Of a stretch of 21,518 bases of DNA, positions 1-6,718 are shown one piece after another (positions within the stretch are counted from its first letter, which is position 1; each line of letters opens with the position of its first letter). Under the pieces are notes generated by a model, which made no database searches, had not been told where the DNA came from, and saw nothing but the letters and a program-made list of their open reading frames with translations. The translations under genes and the position numbers were made by a program. This DNA comes from an uncultured Oscillospiraceae bacterium (GTDB lineage: Bacteria; Bacillota_A; Clostridia; Oscillospirales; Oscillospiraceae). Where the stretch lies: positions 1-21,518 of the forward strand of contig CALXGC010000116.1 in the NCBI GenBank assembly GCA_944387755.1, read 5' to 3'.

Positions 1-1
1 C

Positions 2-190
2 CTGGACGAAGAGGCCGCGCTGCTGAAGGTGCGCTGCGCCAGCCCGGAGGAGAGGCCGGGGGAGGGGGAGGAGATCCTCCTCTGGTTTGACGCGAATACC
101 CACGCCCTGACCCGCGGAGAGATCAGCGTGGACGGCCTGCGGGTGATTCAGTGCAGCTTTTCAGAATTTAATATGAGCAGATATGAATAG
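2..190 (+). CDS. C-terminal end of an unidentified protein, possibly GerS-like lipoprotein (partial)
   Basis: An open frame enters from the left edge and stops at TAG 188-190, giving the last 62 residues of a protein whose start lies outside the window. The tail contains ILLWFDANTH, then TRGEISVDG and ends FSEFNMSRYE. It looks like alternating beta strands, as in LolA-fold lipoproteins. The gene ends 17 bp before alr and has no terminator, so the two are probably co-transcribed. In Clostridioides difficile the spore germination lipoprotein gene gerS lies directly upstream of, and is co-transcribed with, alr2. That synteny and the beta-rich tail are the only reasons to suggest a GerS-like protein. 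The fragment is too short to identify by eye and could be another envelope protein. Confidence 0.55.
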   Translation: MDEEAALLKVRCASPEERPGEGEEILLWFDANTHALTRGEISVDGLRVIQCSFSEFNMSRYE

Positions 191-207
191 AGAGGAAGCG
201 TAAAGCT

Positions 208-1338
208 TTGGACACCACAGAGATGAGAACATGGGCGGAGATTGACCTGTCCGCCCTGGAGCACAACTACCGGACGCTGCGGGCCATGCTGGCCCCCGGA
301 TGCCGCTTTCTGGGCCTGTGCAAGGCCAACGCCTACGGCCACGGGGCGGACGTCATTGGAAAGAAGCTGGAGGATTTTGGGGCCGATATGCTGGCGGTGG
401 CCTGCGTCAGCGAGGCGGTGGAGCTGCGCCGCAGCGGCGTCACCATCCCCATCCTGTGCCTGGGGGAGACGCCGGAGGCGTGCTTTCCCCTGCTGGCGGA
501 GTACGGAATCACCCAGATGGTGGAGAACCTGGAGACGGGAGAGAAGCTGTCTGAGGCGGCCCAAAGGGCCGGAAAGACCATTCGGATTCATGTAAAGCTG
601 GACACAGGCATGAGCCGCCTGGGCTTTTTCTGGGACCCGGAGCAGGCCGGCCAGATCTGCGGCGGGATTGTCCGCCTGTGCCGCCTGCCCGGCCTCCATG
701 CGGAGGGACTGTTCACCCACTTCGCCGACGCCGACGGCAGCGAGGCGTATACCATGGGACAGTTCACGAAATTCCTGGACGCAAAGGCGGCTCTGGAGGC
801 GCGGGGCGTCTCCTTTGAAATCTGCCACTGCGCCTCCAGCGCGGCGGTGCTGAAGTATCCCTGCACCCATCTGGATATGGTGCGGCCCGGCCTGGTGCTG
901 TACGGCTACTATCCGGCGGAGGAGCTGCGGGGGCTGGACGGGCCGGGGTTGGAGCCGGTAATGACGGTGAAGAGCCGCATTGCCGCCGTGCGCGCCCTGC
1001 CCAGGGGGACCTTTGTGAGCTACGGCTGTACCGCGCAGCTGGAGCGGGACTCCCGGCTGGCGGTGGTCCCCATCGGCTACGGCGACGGCTATCCCAGAAG
1101 CCTGTCCAACCGGATGGCGATCAAAATTCACGGGGCGGAGTGCCCGGTGGTGGGCCGGGTTTGCATGGATATGTGCATGGCGGATGTGACGGACGTGCCC
1201 GGCGTCCAGGCCGGAGACACCGCCGTGGTGTACGACGGCCCCCTGCTGGAGCGGGCGGCCCGGCTGGCGGGGACCATCCCCTATGAGCTGCTGTGCGCCG
1301 TCAGCCCCAGAGTGCCCAGAGTGTATCTGACAAAGTAG
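208..1338 (+). CDS. alr: Alanine racemase
   Basis: This PLP-dependent enzyme interconverts L- and D-alanine in the cytoplasm and so supplies D-Ala for peptidoglycan. The 376-residue product has normal family length. The PLP lysine is K39 in the signature GLCKANAYGHG. The second catalytic base is the tyrosine at about residue 272 in FVSYG, followed by the conserved VPIGYGDGYPR. The N-terminal TIM barrel and C-terminal beta domain both appear complete. I take the TTG at 208 as start because AGAGGAAG (191-198) lies about 9 nt upstream; the first ATG, at 223, is too far from it. The gene probably shares a transcript with the partial gene before it. An alr-mazF order also occurs in B. subtilis (alr-ndoAI-ndoA), but no antitoxin gene is visible here. 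In spore formers alanine racemase can also act on spores by removing the germinant L-alanine. Assignment is firm; a sporulation role is only possible. Confidence 0.95.
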   Translation: MDTTEMRTWAEIDLSALEHNYRTLRAMLAPGCRFLGLCKANAYGHGADVIGKKLEDFGADMLAVACVSEAVELRRSGVTIPILCLGETPEACFPLLAEYGITQMVENLETGEKLSEAAQRAGKTIRIHVKLDTGMSRLGFFWDPEQAGQICGGIVRLCRLPGLHAEGLFTHFADADGSEAYTMGQFTKFLDAKAALEARGVSFEICHCASSAAVLKYPCTHLDMVRPGLVLYGYYPAEELRGLDGPGLEPVMTVKSRIAAVRALPRGTFVSYGCTAQLERDSRLAVVPIGYGDGYPRSLSNRMAIKIHGAECPVVGRVCMDMCMADVTDVPGVQAGDTAVVYDGPLLERAARLAGTIPYELLCAVSPRVPRVYLTK

Positions 1339-1358
1339 GGGCGGACCCCTGTCCGCCC
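1339..1358 (+). terminator. Inverted repeat just after alr, possible weak terminator
   Basis: GGGCGGAC (1339-1346) and GTCCGCCC (1351-1358) form a perfect 8-bp stem with a CCCT loop directly after the alr stop codon. No T-run follows, so it may stabilise the mRNA 3' end rather than terminate. Confidence 0.4.
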
Positions 1359-1361
1359 GGC

Positions 1362-1388
1362 ACACATTCTGTCGGATTCCCATAGAAT
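1362..1388 (+). promoter_or_regulatory. Possible sigma-K-like promoter upstream of mazF
   Basis: CATAGAAT (1381-1388) fits the CATAnnnT -10 pattern of the late mother-cell factor sigma K, with an AC dinucleotide at 1362-1363, 17 nt upstream. The same CATAGAATGG string recurs at 18088 before the Cys-rich microprotein gene. This is pattern matching only. A separate TATAAT at 1429-1434 lacks a good -35 and could be a weak vegetative alternative. Confidence 0.3.
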
Positions 1389-1460
1389 GGTCTGGGGCGG
1401 CGTGGAAGAATTTTCTATTTCCGAGGCGTATAATCCCCGCCCCCCTGTGGGAAAATGCTA

Positions 1461-1503
1461 GTACAGCGTTACATAAGACCCGTGCGGCCGCGTAACGCGT
1501 ACT
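1461..1503 (+). repeat. Inverted repeat in the mazF leader
   Basis: GCGTTAC (1466-1472) and GTAACGC (1492-1498) are perfect arms 19 nt apart. Each is flanked outside by GTAC (1461-1464 and 1499-1502), so the symmetry extends with one offset base. The element lies about 25 nt before the mazF start and could be a leader hairpin or an operator. A TACAT pentamer (1470-1474) overlaps the left arm. Confidence 0.45.
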
Positions 1504-1528
1504 ATTTTCCAGCGGAGTGTGAAGCTAT

Positions 1529-1894
1529 GTGGACAACAGCGTAAAACGAGGCGATATCTTCTACGCGGACCTGAGTCCGGTGGTGGGCAGCGAGCAGGGC
1601 GGCGTGCGTCCGGTGCTCATTGTACAAAACGACACGGGAAACCGCCACAGTCCCACCGTCATTGCGGCGGCCATCACCTCCCAGACGGGGAAGGCCCGGC
1701 TGCCCACCCATATCTCCCTGTCGGCCCTGAGCTGCGGCCTGCCCAAGGACTCCATCATCCTTCTGGAGCAGATCCGCACCCTGGATAAGCGCCGCCTGCG
1801 GGAGCATATGGGCCGGCTGGACGACAAGGTGATGAAGAAGGTGGACAGCGCCATCGCGGTCAGCTTTGGCCTCCACCCGGAGACCATGGTATGA
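1529..1894 (+). CDS. mazF: MazF/PemK-type endoribonuclease toxin (EndoA/NdoA family)
   Basis: The 121-residue product closely resembles B. subtilis EndoA (NdoA), a ribosome-independent RNase that cuts mRNA at UACAU. Shared blocks include [43 protein letters not shown] and [11 protein letters not shown]27 and T50 correspond to the catalytic Arg25 and Thr48 of the B. subtilis enzyme, so it should be active. The start is GTG 1529, with a weak GGAG about 11 nt upstream; ATG 1527 is out of frame. In B. subtilis the antitoxin gene ndoAI sits between alr and ndoA. Here the 190-nt alr-mazF gap holds only a 24-codon frame that begins inside a putative -10 box, so no cognate antitoxin is recognisable. 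Weak initiation might limit synthesis. Family assignment is firm; how it is neutralised is unknown. Confidence 0.93.
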   Translation: MDNSVKRGDIFYADLSPVVGSEQGGVRPVLIVQNDTGNRHSPTVIAAAITSQTGKARLPTHISLSALSCGLPKDSIILLEQIRTLDKRRLREHMGRLDDKVMKKVDSAIAVSFGLHPETMV

Positions 1895-1957
1895 CGAAGC
1901 GGCCGCCCATACTCTGGGCGGTTTACATAGAGATGAAATATAGAAAGGGACCTGCAT

Positions 1958-2461
1958 ATGAAGTCGAAAAAGTGGAAAATCCGCCTGTGCGCCCTGGGAC
2001 TGGCCGCCGCCTGCCTGGGCACGGGCGCGGCGCTGGCGGCGGAGGCGGGAAGCGAGGGCGACCCGCTGATCACCCTCAGCTATCTCAATGAGACGGTGCT
2101 GCCCAAGCTGATGGGCGACGTACAGGCCAGCGCGGACGCCAAACAGGCCGAGCTGACCGAGCAGTTCCGCCAGGCGGCCCAGGGAGGTTCCGGCTCCGCC
2201 TCCTATATGGTGGTGACGCTGAACCCGGGACAGCGGCTGAACCTGGACCTGGGCAGCGAGGTGCTGCTCCGGGTGGGCAGCGCGTCGGCCAATGCGGCGG
2301 TCAATCCGGCGCTGGTGGACGTGACCACCGGCGGCAATCTCAGCAGCGGGGAGCAGCTGGTACAAAACCACCTCTATGTGGCCACCATGACGGACCACTC
2401 CGTCACCGCCGGAGGCGGCACGGTAAAGGTGCTGGTGCGGGGCGGGTATTCGGTCTCCTGA
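1958..2461 (+). CDS. Secreted protein of unknown function sharing a domain with the downstream SLH protein
   Basis: A 167-residue protein with a clear signal peptide: positive MKSKKWKIR, a hydrophobic stretch to about residue 26, and a likely cut after ALA near residue 27. The mature part begins GDPLITLSYLNETVLP (35-49). A Gln/Ala-rich, probably helical stretch follows (50-76), then a beta-rich region with LGSEVLLRVG (98-107), LVDVTTGG (119-126) and HLYVATM (138-144). The same order of motifs occurs in the N-terminal half of the SLH protein at 17009-18070, so the two are paralogous there, but this copy has no SLH anchor. Start ATG 1958 follows AAAGGGA (1944-1950) by 7 nt. It lies 63 bp after mazF and 10 bp before the AEC permease gene, probably in one operon. 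I do not recognise a named family; likely located in the cell wall or extracellular space. Confidence 0.85.
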   Translation: MKSKKWKIRLCALGLAAACLGTGAALAAEAGSEGDPLITLSYLNETVLPKLMGDVQASADAKQAELTEQFRQAAQGGSGSASYMVVTLNPGQRLNLDLGSEVLLRVGSASANAAVNPALVDVTTGGNLSSGEQLVQNHLYVATMTDHSVTAGGGTVKVLVRGGYSVS

Positions 2462-2471
2462 GGTATGCCCG

Positions 2472-3389
2472 ATGAATCTTATAGATCTGCTCAGCCTGCA
2501 GGGAGCTCTGTTCGCCATGATGCTGCTGGGCCTGTGGCTGAAAAAACGGGGCGTTATCAGCGAGGACGGGAAGCAGTGCCTCACCGATCTGTGCCTGAAT
2601 ATTATCATTCCCTGCAATATCTTTAAGTCCTGTCTGATTGAATTCAATCTGGAGATTCTGAGGGCCTGCGGTATGCTGCTGCTCTCGGCGGTCATTCTTC
2701 AGCTTGTCTGCCTGCTGCTGAACCGCTGGATCTTCAACCGCTATGAGCCCAGACAGAAAAAGGTGCTGCAGTACTGCACCATTGTCCCCATGAGCGGCTT
2801 TTTGGGCAACCCGGTGGCGGAGGGGCTCTATAACGAGATGGGCGTGCTGTATACCTCCATCTTTTTAATCCCCATGCGGGTGGTCATGTGGTCGGTGGGC
2901 ACCACCTATTTTGTGGCGGATGAGGCGGTGGACAAGAAAAAGGTGCTGCGGAACGTGCTGACCCATCCCTGCCTGCTGGCCGTCTATCTGGGCCTGATCT
3001 GTATGGTGACGCAGGTACATATTCCGGCCGTGGTGCGGGAGACGGTCCAATATATCGCCGCCTGCAACTCGGCGGTGAGCATGATCATTGTGGGAACCAT
3101 CCTGGCAGAGGTGAAGCTGACCACCATCGTCAACCGGGATACGGTGCTGTTCAGCATTTTCCGCCTGGGAATTCTGCCGGCCGGCGCGCTGGCGCTGGGA
3201 CTGCTGCTCCATCTGGACCCCACCGCCCTGGGGGTCAGCGTGCTGATGACCGGAATGCCCGCCGGGGCCACCGCCGCCATCTTTGCGGCCCGGTACCACA
3301 GCGACGCGCCCTTTGCCACCAAGTGCGTGGTCATGACGACGCTGTTCTCCATGGCGACGCTGCCGGTGTGGATGTACTTTCTCGGATAA
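2472..3389 (+). CDS. AEC-family (auxin efflux carrier-like) membrane transporter
   Basis: A 305-residue, highly hydrophobic protein with the features of the bacterial AEC/Mem_trans family, secondary carriers for organic anions such as malate or malonate. Hydrophobic segments alternate with short loops in two halves (for example 8-23 and 66-84, then several from 125 to the C-terminus). The half-repeat motifs FLGNPV (110-115) and GMPAGATAAIFAARY (261-275) are typical family signatures around helix breaks. The ATG at 2472 follows the previous stop by 10 bp, and GAGG overlapping that stop serves as ribosome binding site, so translation is probably coupled. Two inverted-repeat terminators follow the gene. 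Substrate cannot be read from the sequence, and nothing in the neighbourhood points to one. Confidence 0.85.
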   Translation: MNLIDLLSLQGALFAMMLLGLWLKKRGVISEDGKQCLTDLCLNIIIPCNIFKSCLIEFNLEILRACGMLLLSAVILQLVCLLLNRWIFNRYEPRQKKVLQYCTIVPMSGFLGNPVAEGLYNEMGVLYTSIFLIPMRVVMWSVGTTYFVADEAVDKKKVLRNVLTHPCLLAVYLGLICMVTQVHIPAVVRETVQYIAACNSAVSMIIVGTILAEVKLTTIVNRDTVLFSIFRLGILPAGALALGLLLHLDPTALGVSVLMTGMPAGATAAIFAARYHSDAPFATKCVVMTTLFSMATLPVWMYFLG

Positions 3390-3405
3390 AAAAGCGCAGG
3401 AACTT

Positions 3406-3440
3406 GGCGGACAGTCTGAAAAGCCTGTCCGCCTTGGTTT
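3406..3440 (+). terminator. Intrinsic terminator after the AEC permease gene
   Basis: GGCGGACAG (3406-3414) and CTGTCCGCC (3425-3433) form a perfect 9-bp stem with a 10-nt loop, followed by TTGGTTTTG. Confidence 0.65.
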
Positions 3441-3446
3441 TGTGCA

Positions 3447-3476
3447 AAACCGCCCTTGTATCCGGAGGGCGGTTTG
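3447..3476 (+). terminator. Second inverted repeat / terminator before the FHA-SEDS gene
   Basis: AAACCGCCCT (3447-3456) and AGGGCGGTTT (3466-3475) form a perfect 10-bp stem. The A- and T-ended arms make it partly bidirectional. It isolates the downstream cell-wall unit from the AEC operon. A GTG at 3442, in frame with the next gene, lies just before this stem and is not a believable start. Confidence 0.55.
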
Positions 3477-3519
3477 TAGTATCCTGTTGGTAAGTTTCCC
3501 GCGAAAGGAGGGGGTTCCA

Positions 3520-5316
3520 CTGCCCGCTTTTCTTCAGACCGGGCTGACGGCCCTGGGGCAGCTTCCGGCGGAGCACCCGGACTTTTTTGCCTGGTACACT
3601 TTGATTCTTCGCTTTCTGTTCCCCATACTGGCCATTTTCATGCTGGTGCGGATTATCCGCTCCCTGGTGAAGGCCTCCCCCAGGCCGGAGGTATGGGCCT
3701 ATCTGTCCCTGCCCAACGGGGCCTCGGAGCCTCTGACCCACTGGGAGAACATCCTGGGGCGCAGTCCGGCCTCCGACGTGATTTTGAACTATCCCGTGGT
3801 GTCCCGGCAGCACGCCGCCCTCATCCGGACCGGAGAGGACCGGTGGACCGTCTACGACCTGGACTCCAAGAGCGGGACCCTGATCAACGGCAGGAAGGTG
3901 GAGGGGGGCGGCTCCCCCATGACCTTTGGGGATGTGCTCAGCCTGGGGGGCGTGGACACCGTGCTCCTCCCGGTGTCCGGCGAGGAGACCGCCCGCCGGA
4001 AAAAGACCTCTCAGCGGCCTGTGCCCCCCTGGGGCTCCCTGATTCTGCTCACCGTGTTCCAGGTGCTCGCCGCCCTGCAGTTCCTGTTTTCCGTCGGCGG
4101 GGAGCAGCTCCTGGTCCCCGCGGCCTTTTTGTGCCTGTGCCTGGTGATGTGGCTGTACTGCCTCGTTCTCCGGGGGATGGGGCGGACGGGGTTTGAGATG
4201 GAGACCATCGCCTTCTTCCTGTCCACCCTGTCCCTGGCGGTGACGGCCTCCTCCGCCCCCGGCTCAGTGCTCAAACAGCTTTTGGCCGTTGCTTTGGGGA
4301 TGGTTTTATTCCTGGTGCTGGGCATTTTTCTCCGGGATCTGGACCGGGTGCGGAGGATCCGGTGGCTTATGGCTGCGGGAGCGATTTTCCTGCTGAGCCT
4401 GTCTCTGGCGCTGGGGGACGAGAAATTCGGGGCGGCCAACTGGATCAGCCTCTTCGGATTCTCCTTTCAGCCCTCGGAGCTGGCCAAGATCTGCTATATC
4501 TTTGCCGGGGCCGCCACGCTGGAGCGGCTGTTCCGGCGGCGGAATTTAGGGCTGTTCATCGTCCTCACCGGGGCGTGCATGGGCTGTCTGGCCCTGATGA
4601 GCGACTTCGGCACCGCCGCCGTCTTCTTTGTCACGTTTCTGGTCATCGCCTACCTCCGCTCCGGAGACTATACCACGCTGGCCCTGGTCTGCGGCGGGGC
4701 GGTATTTGGGGGCCTGGTGCTGGTGACGCTGAAGCCCTACATCCTCCGGCGGTTCGCCGCCTGGGGCCATGTGTGGGAGCAGGCCTCCGACGGGGGCTTC
4801 CAGCAGACCCGCACCATGTCCGCCGCTGCCTCCGGCGGCCTTATCGGCGTGGGGCCGGGGGAGGGATGGCTCCACCGGGTGGCCGCCGCCGACACCGACC
4901 TGGTGTTCGGAATGCTGTGCGAGGAGTGGGGACTGGTCATTGCGGTGCTCTCCGTGGCGTGCGTCGCCGCTCTGGCGGTGTTCGCCGTGCGGAGCTGCCG
5001 GGCGGGCCGCTCCAGCTTCTACACCATCGCCGCCTGCGCCGCCACCAGCCTGCTGGTGTTTCAGACGGCCCTGAACGTGCTGGGCTCAGTGGACATTCTG
5101 CCCCTCACAGGCGTGACCTTTCCCTTTGTGTCCAACGGCGGCTCGGCCATGGTGTCCGCCTGGGGGCTGCTGGCCTTTTTGAAGGCGGCGGACACCCGAA
5201 GCAACGCCAGCTTTGCCATCCGGCGGCAGAGGGACCACGGGGGGCAGTGGCTGGGCAACCTGATGCCGCAGGCGGGACGCGGCAAAAAAGAGGAGGTTTC
5301 CCGTGAAGAAGATTGA
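3520..5316 (+). CDS. FHA domain fused to a SEDS (FtsW/RodA/SpoVE) peptidoglycan glycosyltransferase
   Basis: A 598-residue fusion. Residues 20-48 hold one membrane span. About 75-140 is a forkhead-associated (FHA) domain with GRS (80-82), SRQH (95-98) and NG (123-124), the phosphothreonine-reading residues. From about 165 onward is a multi-span SEDS polymerase, which joins lipid II into glycan strands. SEDS marks include LMSDFGTAAVF, TDLVFGMLCEEWG (about 459-471; the Asp matches the essential Asp of RodA) and FPFVSNGGSAM near the end. I place the start at CTG 3520 because AAAGGAGG (3504-3511) is 8 nt upstream; in-frame GTG 3442 lies at a terminator, and ATG 3640 would delete part of the first span. 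The following penicillin-binding protein gene overlaps by 14 bp, as expected for a SEDS-bPBP pair. Related FHA and rodA-pbpA genes sit beside Ser/Thr kinases in Actinobacteria; no kinase is visible here. Confidence 0.92.
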   Translation: MPAFLQTGLTALGQLPAEHPDFFAWYTLILRFLFPILAIFMLVRIIRSLVKASPRPEVWAYLSLPNGASEPLTHWENILGRSPASDVILNYPVVSRQHAALIRTGEDRWTVYDLDSKSGTLINGRKVEGGGSPMTFGDVLSLGGVDTVLLPVSGEETARRKKTSQRPVPPWGSLILLTVFQVLAALQFLFSVGGEQLLVPAAFLCLCLVMWLYCLVLRGMGRTGFEMETIAFFLSTLSLAVTASSAPGSVLKQLLAVALGMVLFLVLGIFLRDLDRVRRIRWLMAAGAIFLLSLSLALGDEKFGAANWISLFGFSFQPSELAKICYIFAGAATLERLFRRRNLGLFIVLTGACMGCLALMSDFGTAAVFFVTFLVIAYLRSGDYTTLALVCGGAVFGGLVLVTLKPYILRRFAAWGHVWEQASDGGFQQTRTMSAAASGGLIGVGPGEGWLHRVAAADTDLVFGMLCEEWGLVIAVLSVACVAALAVFAVRSCRAGRSSFYTIAACAATSLLVFQTALNVLGSVDILPLTGVTFPFVSNGGSAMVSAWGLLAFLKAADTRSNASFAIRRQRDHGGQWLGNLMPQAGRGKKEEVSREED

Positions 5317-6673
5317 AAAGCGCACGGTGGTCTGCCTGGCGCTCACCGCCGCCCTTCTGCTGGGGGTGGCGCTGTTTGTGGTGCGGTTCTTTCTGGACGG
5401 GGGAGACTGGGCCTCCTTTGCCGCCAACCGGCACCTGTATAACAGCCAGGGACAGCTCTCTGTGGGCCGGGTGCTGGACCGGGACGGGGATGTGCTCTCC
5501 TGGGTGGACGAGGCGGGAAACCGGCAGTACTACGCCAACCCGACCGTCCGTATGGCCACCCTCCACGCGGTGGGGGACCCCGGCGGGGCCATCGGAACCA
5601 GCGCTCTGGTGGCCTTTGCGGATGAGCTGTCCGGCTATAACTTCCTCACCGGGGCGGACAACCCCTTCGGCCAGGGGAACGACCTGTACCTGACCCTGGA
5701 CGCCCGCCTGAACTATGAAGCCTACCAGGCGCTGAACGGCCGCAAAGGGGCGGCGGGAGTGTACAACTATAAGACGGGGGAGATTTTGTGCATGGTCTCC
5801 AGCCCGGCTTTTGACCCGGCCAACCCCCCGGAGATTCAGGAGGGGGACGGGCGGTACGAGGGCGTGTATGTCAACCGCTTTCTGTCCGGTACATTTATTC
5901 CCGGCTCTGTGTTCAAAACCGTCACCCTGACTGCCGCCCTGGAGAAGATTCCGGACCTGTTTGACCGCGCCTTCACCTGCACCGGCTCCACAGAGGTGGG
6001 GGGCGAGACCATTACCTGTCCCTCCGCCCACGGAGAGATGGACATCGGAGAGGCCTTTGCCCGCTCCTGCAACGGGGTCTTCGCCCAACTGGCGGTGGAG
6101 CTGGGGGCGGAGACCATGGCGGAATATGTGGAGAAGGCCGGCCTGCTGGACCGGTACTCCGTGGACGGCATTCAGACCGCCCAGGGGAGCTATGACCTCT
6201 CCGGGGCGTCGGAGGGCCAGCTGGGGTGGTCCGGCGTGGGTCAGTACAACGACCTGGTAAACCCCTGCGCCGTGATGGTGTGGATGGGGGGGATTGCAAA
6301 CGGGGGCAGGACGGCGGTTCCCCATCTCATCCAGGATGTGAAGGGCGGCCTGCCCCGCATCTCCCTCCCCTTTGGGGGGAGGACCGGGACGCTCATTGAG
6401 GCGGACACCGCCTGGACTCTGGCCGGGCTGATGGCCCAGAACGTGGTGCAGACCTACGGCTCCGGCCGGTTCCCCAATATGGATATCTGCGCCAAATCGG
6501 GCACCGCCGAGGTGGGGGGCGGGAAGCGGCCCAACGCCTGGTTTGCTGGCTTCCTCCGGAACGAGGACGCCCCCTATGCCTTCGCCGTGGTGGTGGAGGA
6601 GGGGGGCAGCGGCGCTTCCGCCGCCGGCGATGTGGCGGCGCGGGTGCTGGACGCCCTGGTCAACGGGTATTAA
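5303..6673 (+). CDS. Class B penicillin-binding protein (D,D-transpeptidase), PbpA type
   Basis: A 456-residue membrane-anchored transpeptidase that cross-links peptidoglycan outside the membrane. One transmembrane helix (about 9-31) is followed by a short linker and the penicillin-binding domain. The catalytic motifs are complete: S202-V-F-K205 (SxxK), S255-C-N257 (SxN) and K398-S-G-T (KTG variant). It is much shorter than PBP2 or FtsI of Gram-negatives and resembles the compact PbpA type paired with RodA in Actinobacteria and clostridia. Start GTG 5303 follows AGGAGG (5291-5296) by 6 nt and lies inside the end of the FHA-SEDS gene, so the two are translationally coupled and likely act as one polymerase/cross-linker complex, with the FHA domain possibly adding control by Ser/Thr phosphorylation. 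Whether it serves elongation, division or sporulation cannot be told here. Confidence 0.93.
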   Translation: MKKIEKRTVVCLALTAALLLGVALFVVRFFLDGGDWASFAANRHLYNSQGQLSVGRVLDRDGDVLSWVDEAGNRQYYANPTVRMATLHAVGDPGGAIGTSALVAFADELSGYNFLTGADNPFGQGNDLYLTLDARLNYEAYQALNGRKGAAGVYNYKTGEILCMVSSPAFDPANPPEIQEGDGRYEGVYVNRFLSGTFIPGSVFKTVTLTAALEKIPDLFDRAFTCTGSTEVGGETITCPSAHGEMDIGEAFARSCNGVFAQLAVELGAETMAEYVEKAGLLDRYSVDGIQTAQGSYDLSGASEGQLGWSGVGQYNDLVNPCAVMVWMGGIANGGRTAVPHLIQDVKGGLPRISLPFGGRTGTLIEADTAWTLAGLMAQNVVQTYGSGRFPNMDICAKSGTAEVGGGKRPNAWFAGFLRNEDAPYAFAVVVEEGGSGASAAGDVAARVLDALVNGY

Positions 6674-6708
6674 AAAACTGGGAGCACATGGCGTGTGCTC
6701 CCAGTTTT
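6674..6708. terminator. Bidirectional intrinsic terminator between the pbp gene and deoC
   Basis: A 15-bp perfect stem with arms 6674-6688 and 6694-6708 and loop TGGCG. The arms begin AAAA and end TTTT, so it can stop transcription from both the + strand penicillin-binding protein gene and the - strand deoC. Confidence 0.9.
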
Positions 6709-6718
6709 GTCCTCTGTG

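Noticed and set aside
148..1383. Long open frames antisense to alr and to other genes (also opposite metK, ahcY, ribBA, ribD and rnfC)
   Set aside because: They are shadows caused by high GC content and lie opposite genes with intact catalytic motifs.
1387..1461. A 24-codon frame upstream of mazF as a possible antitoxin
   Set aside because: It begins inside the putative CATAGAAT -10 box, has no ribosome binding site, and is too short for a MazE-type protein.
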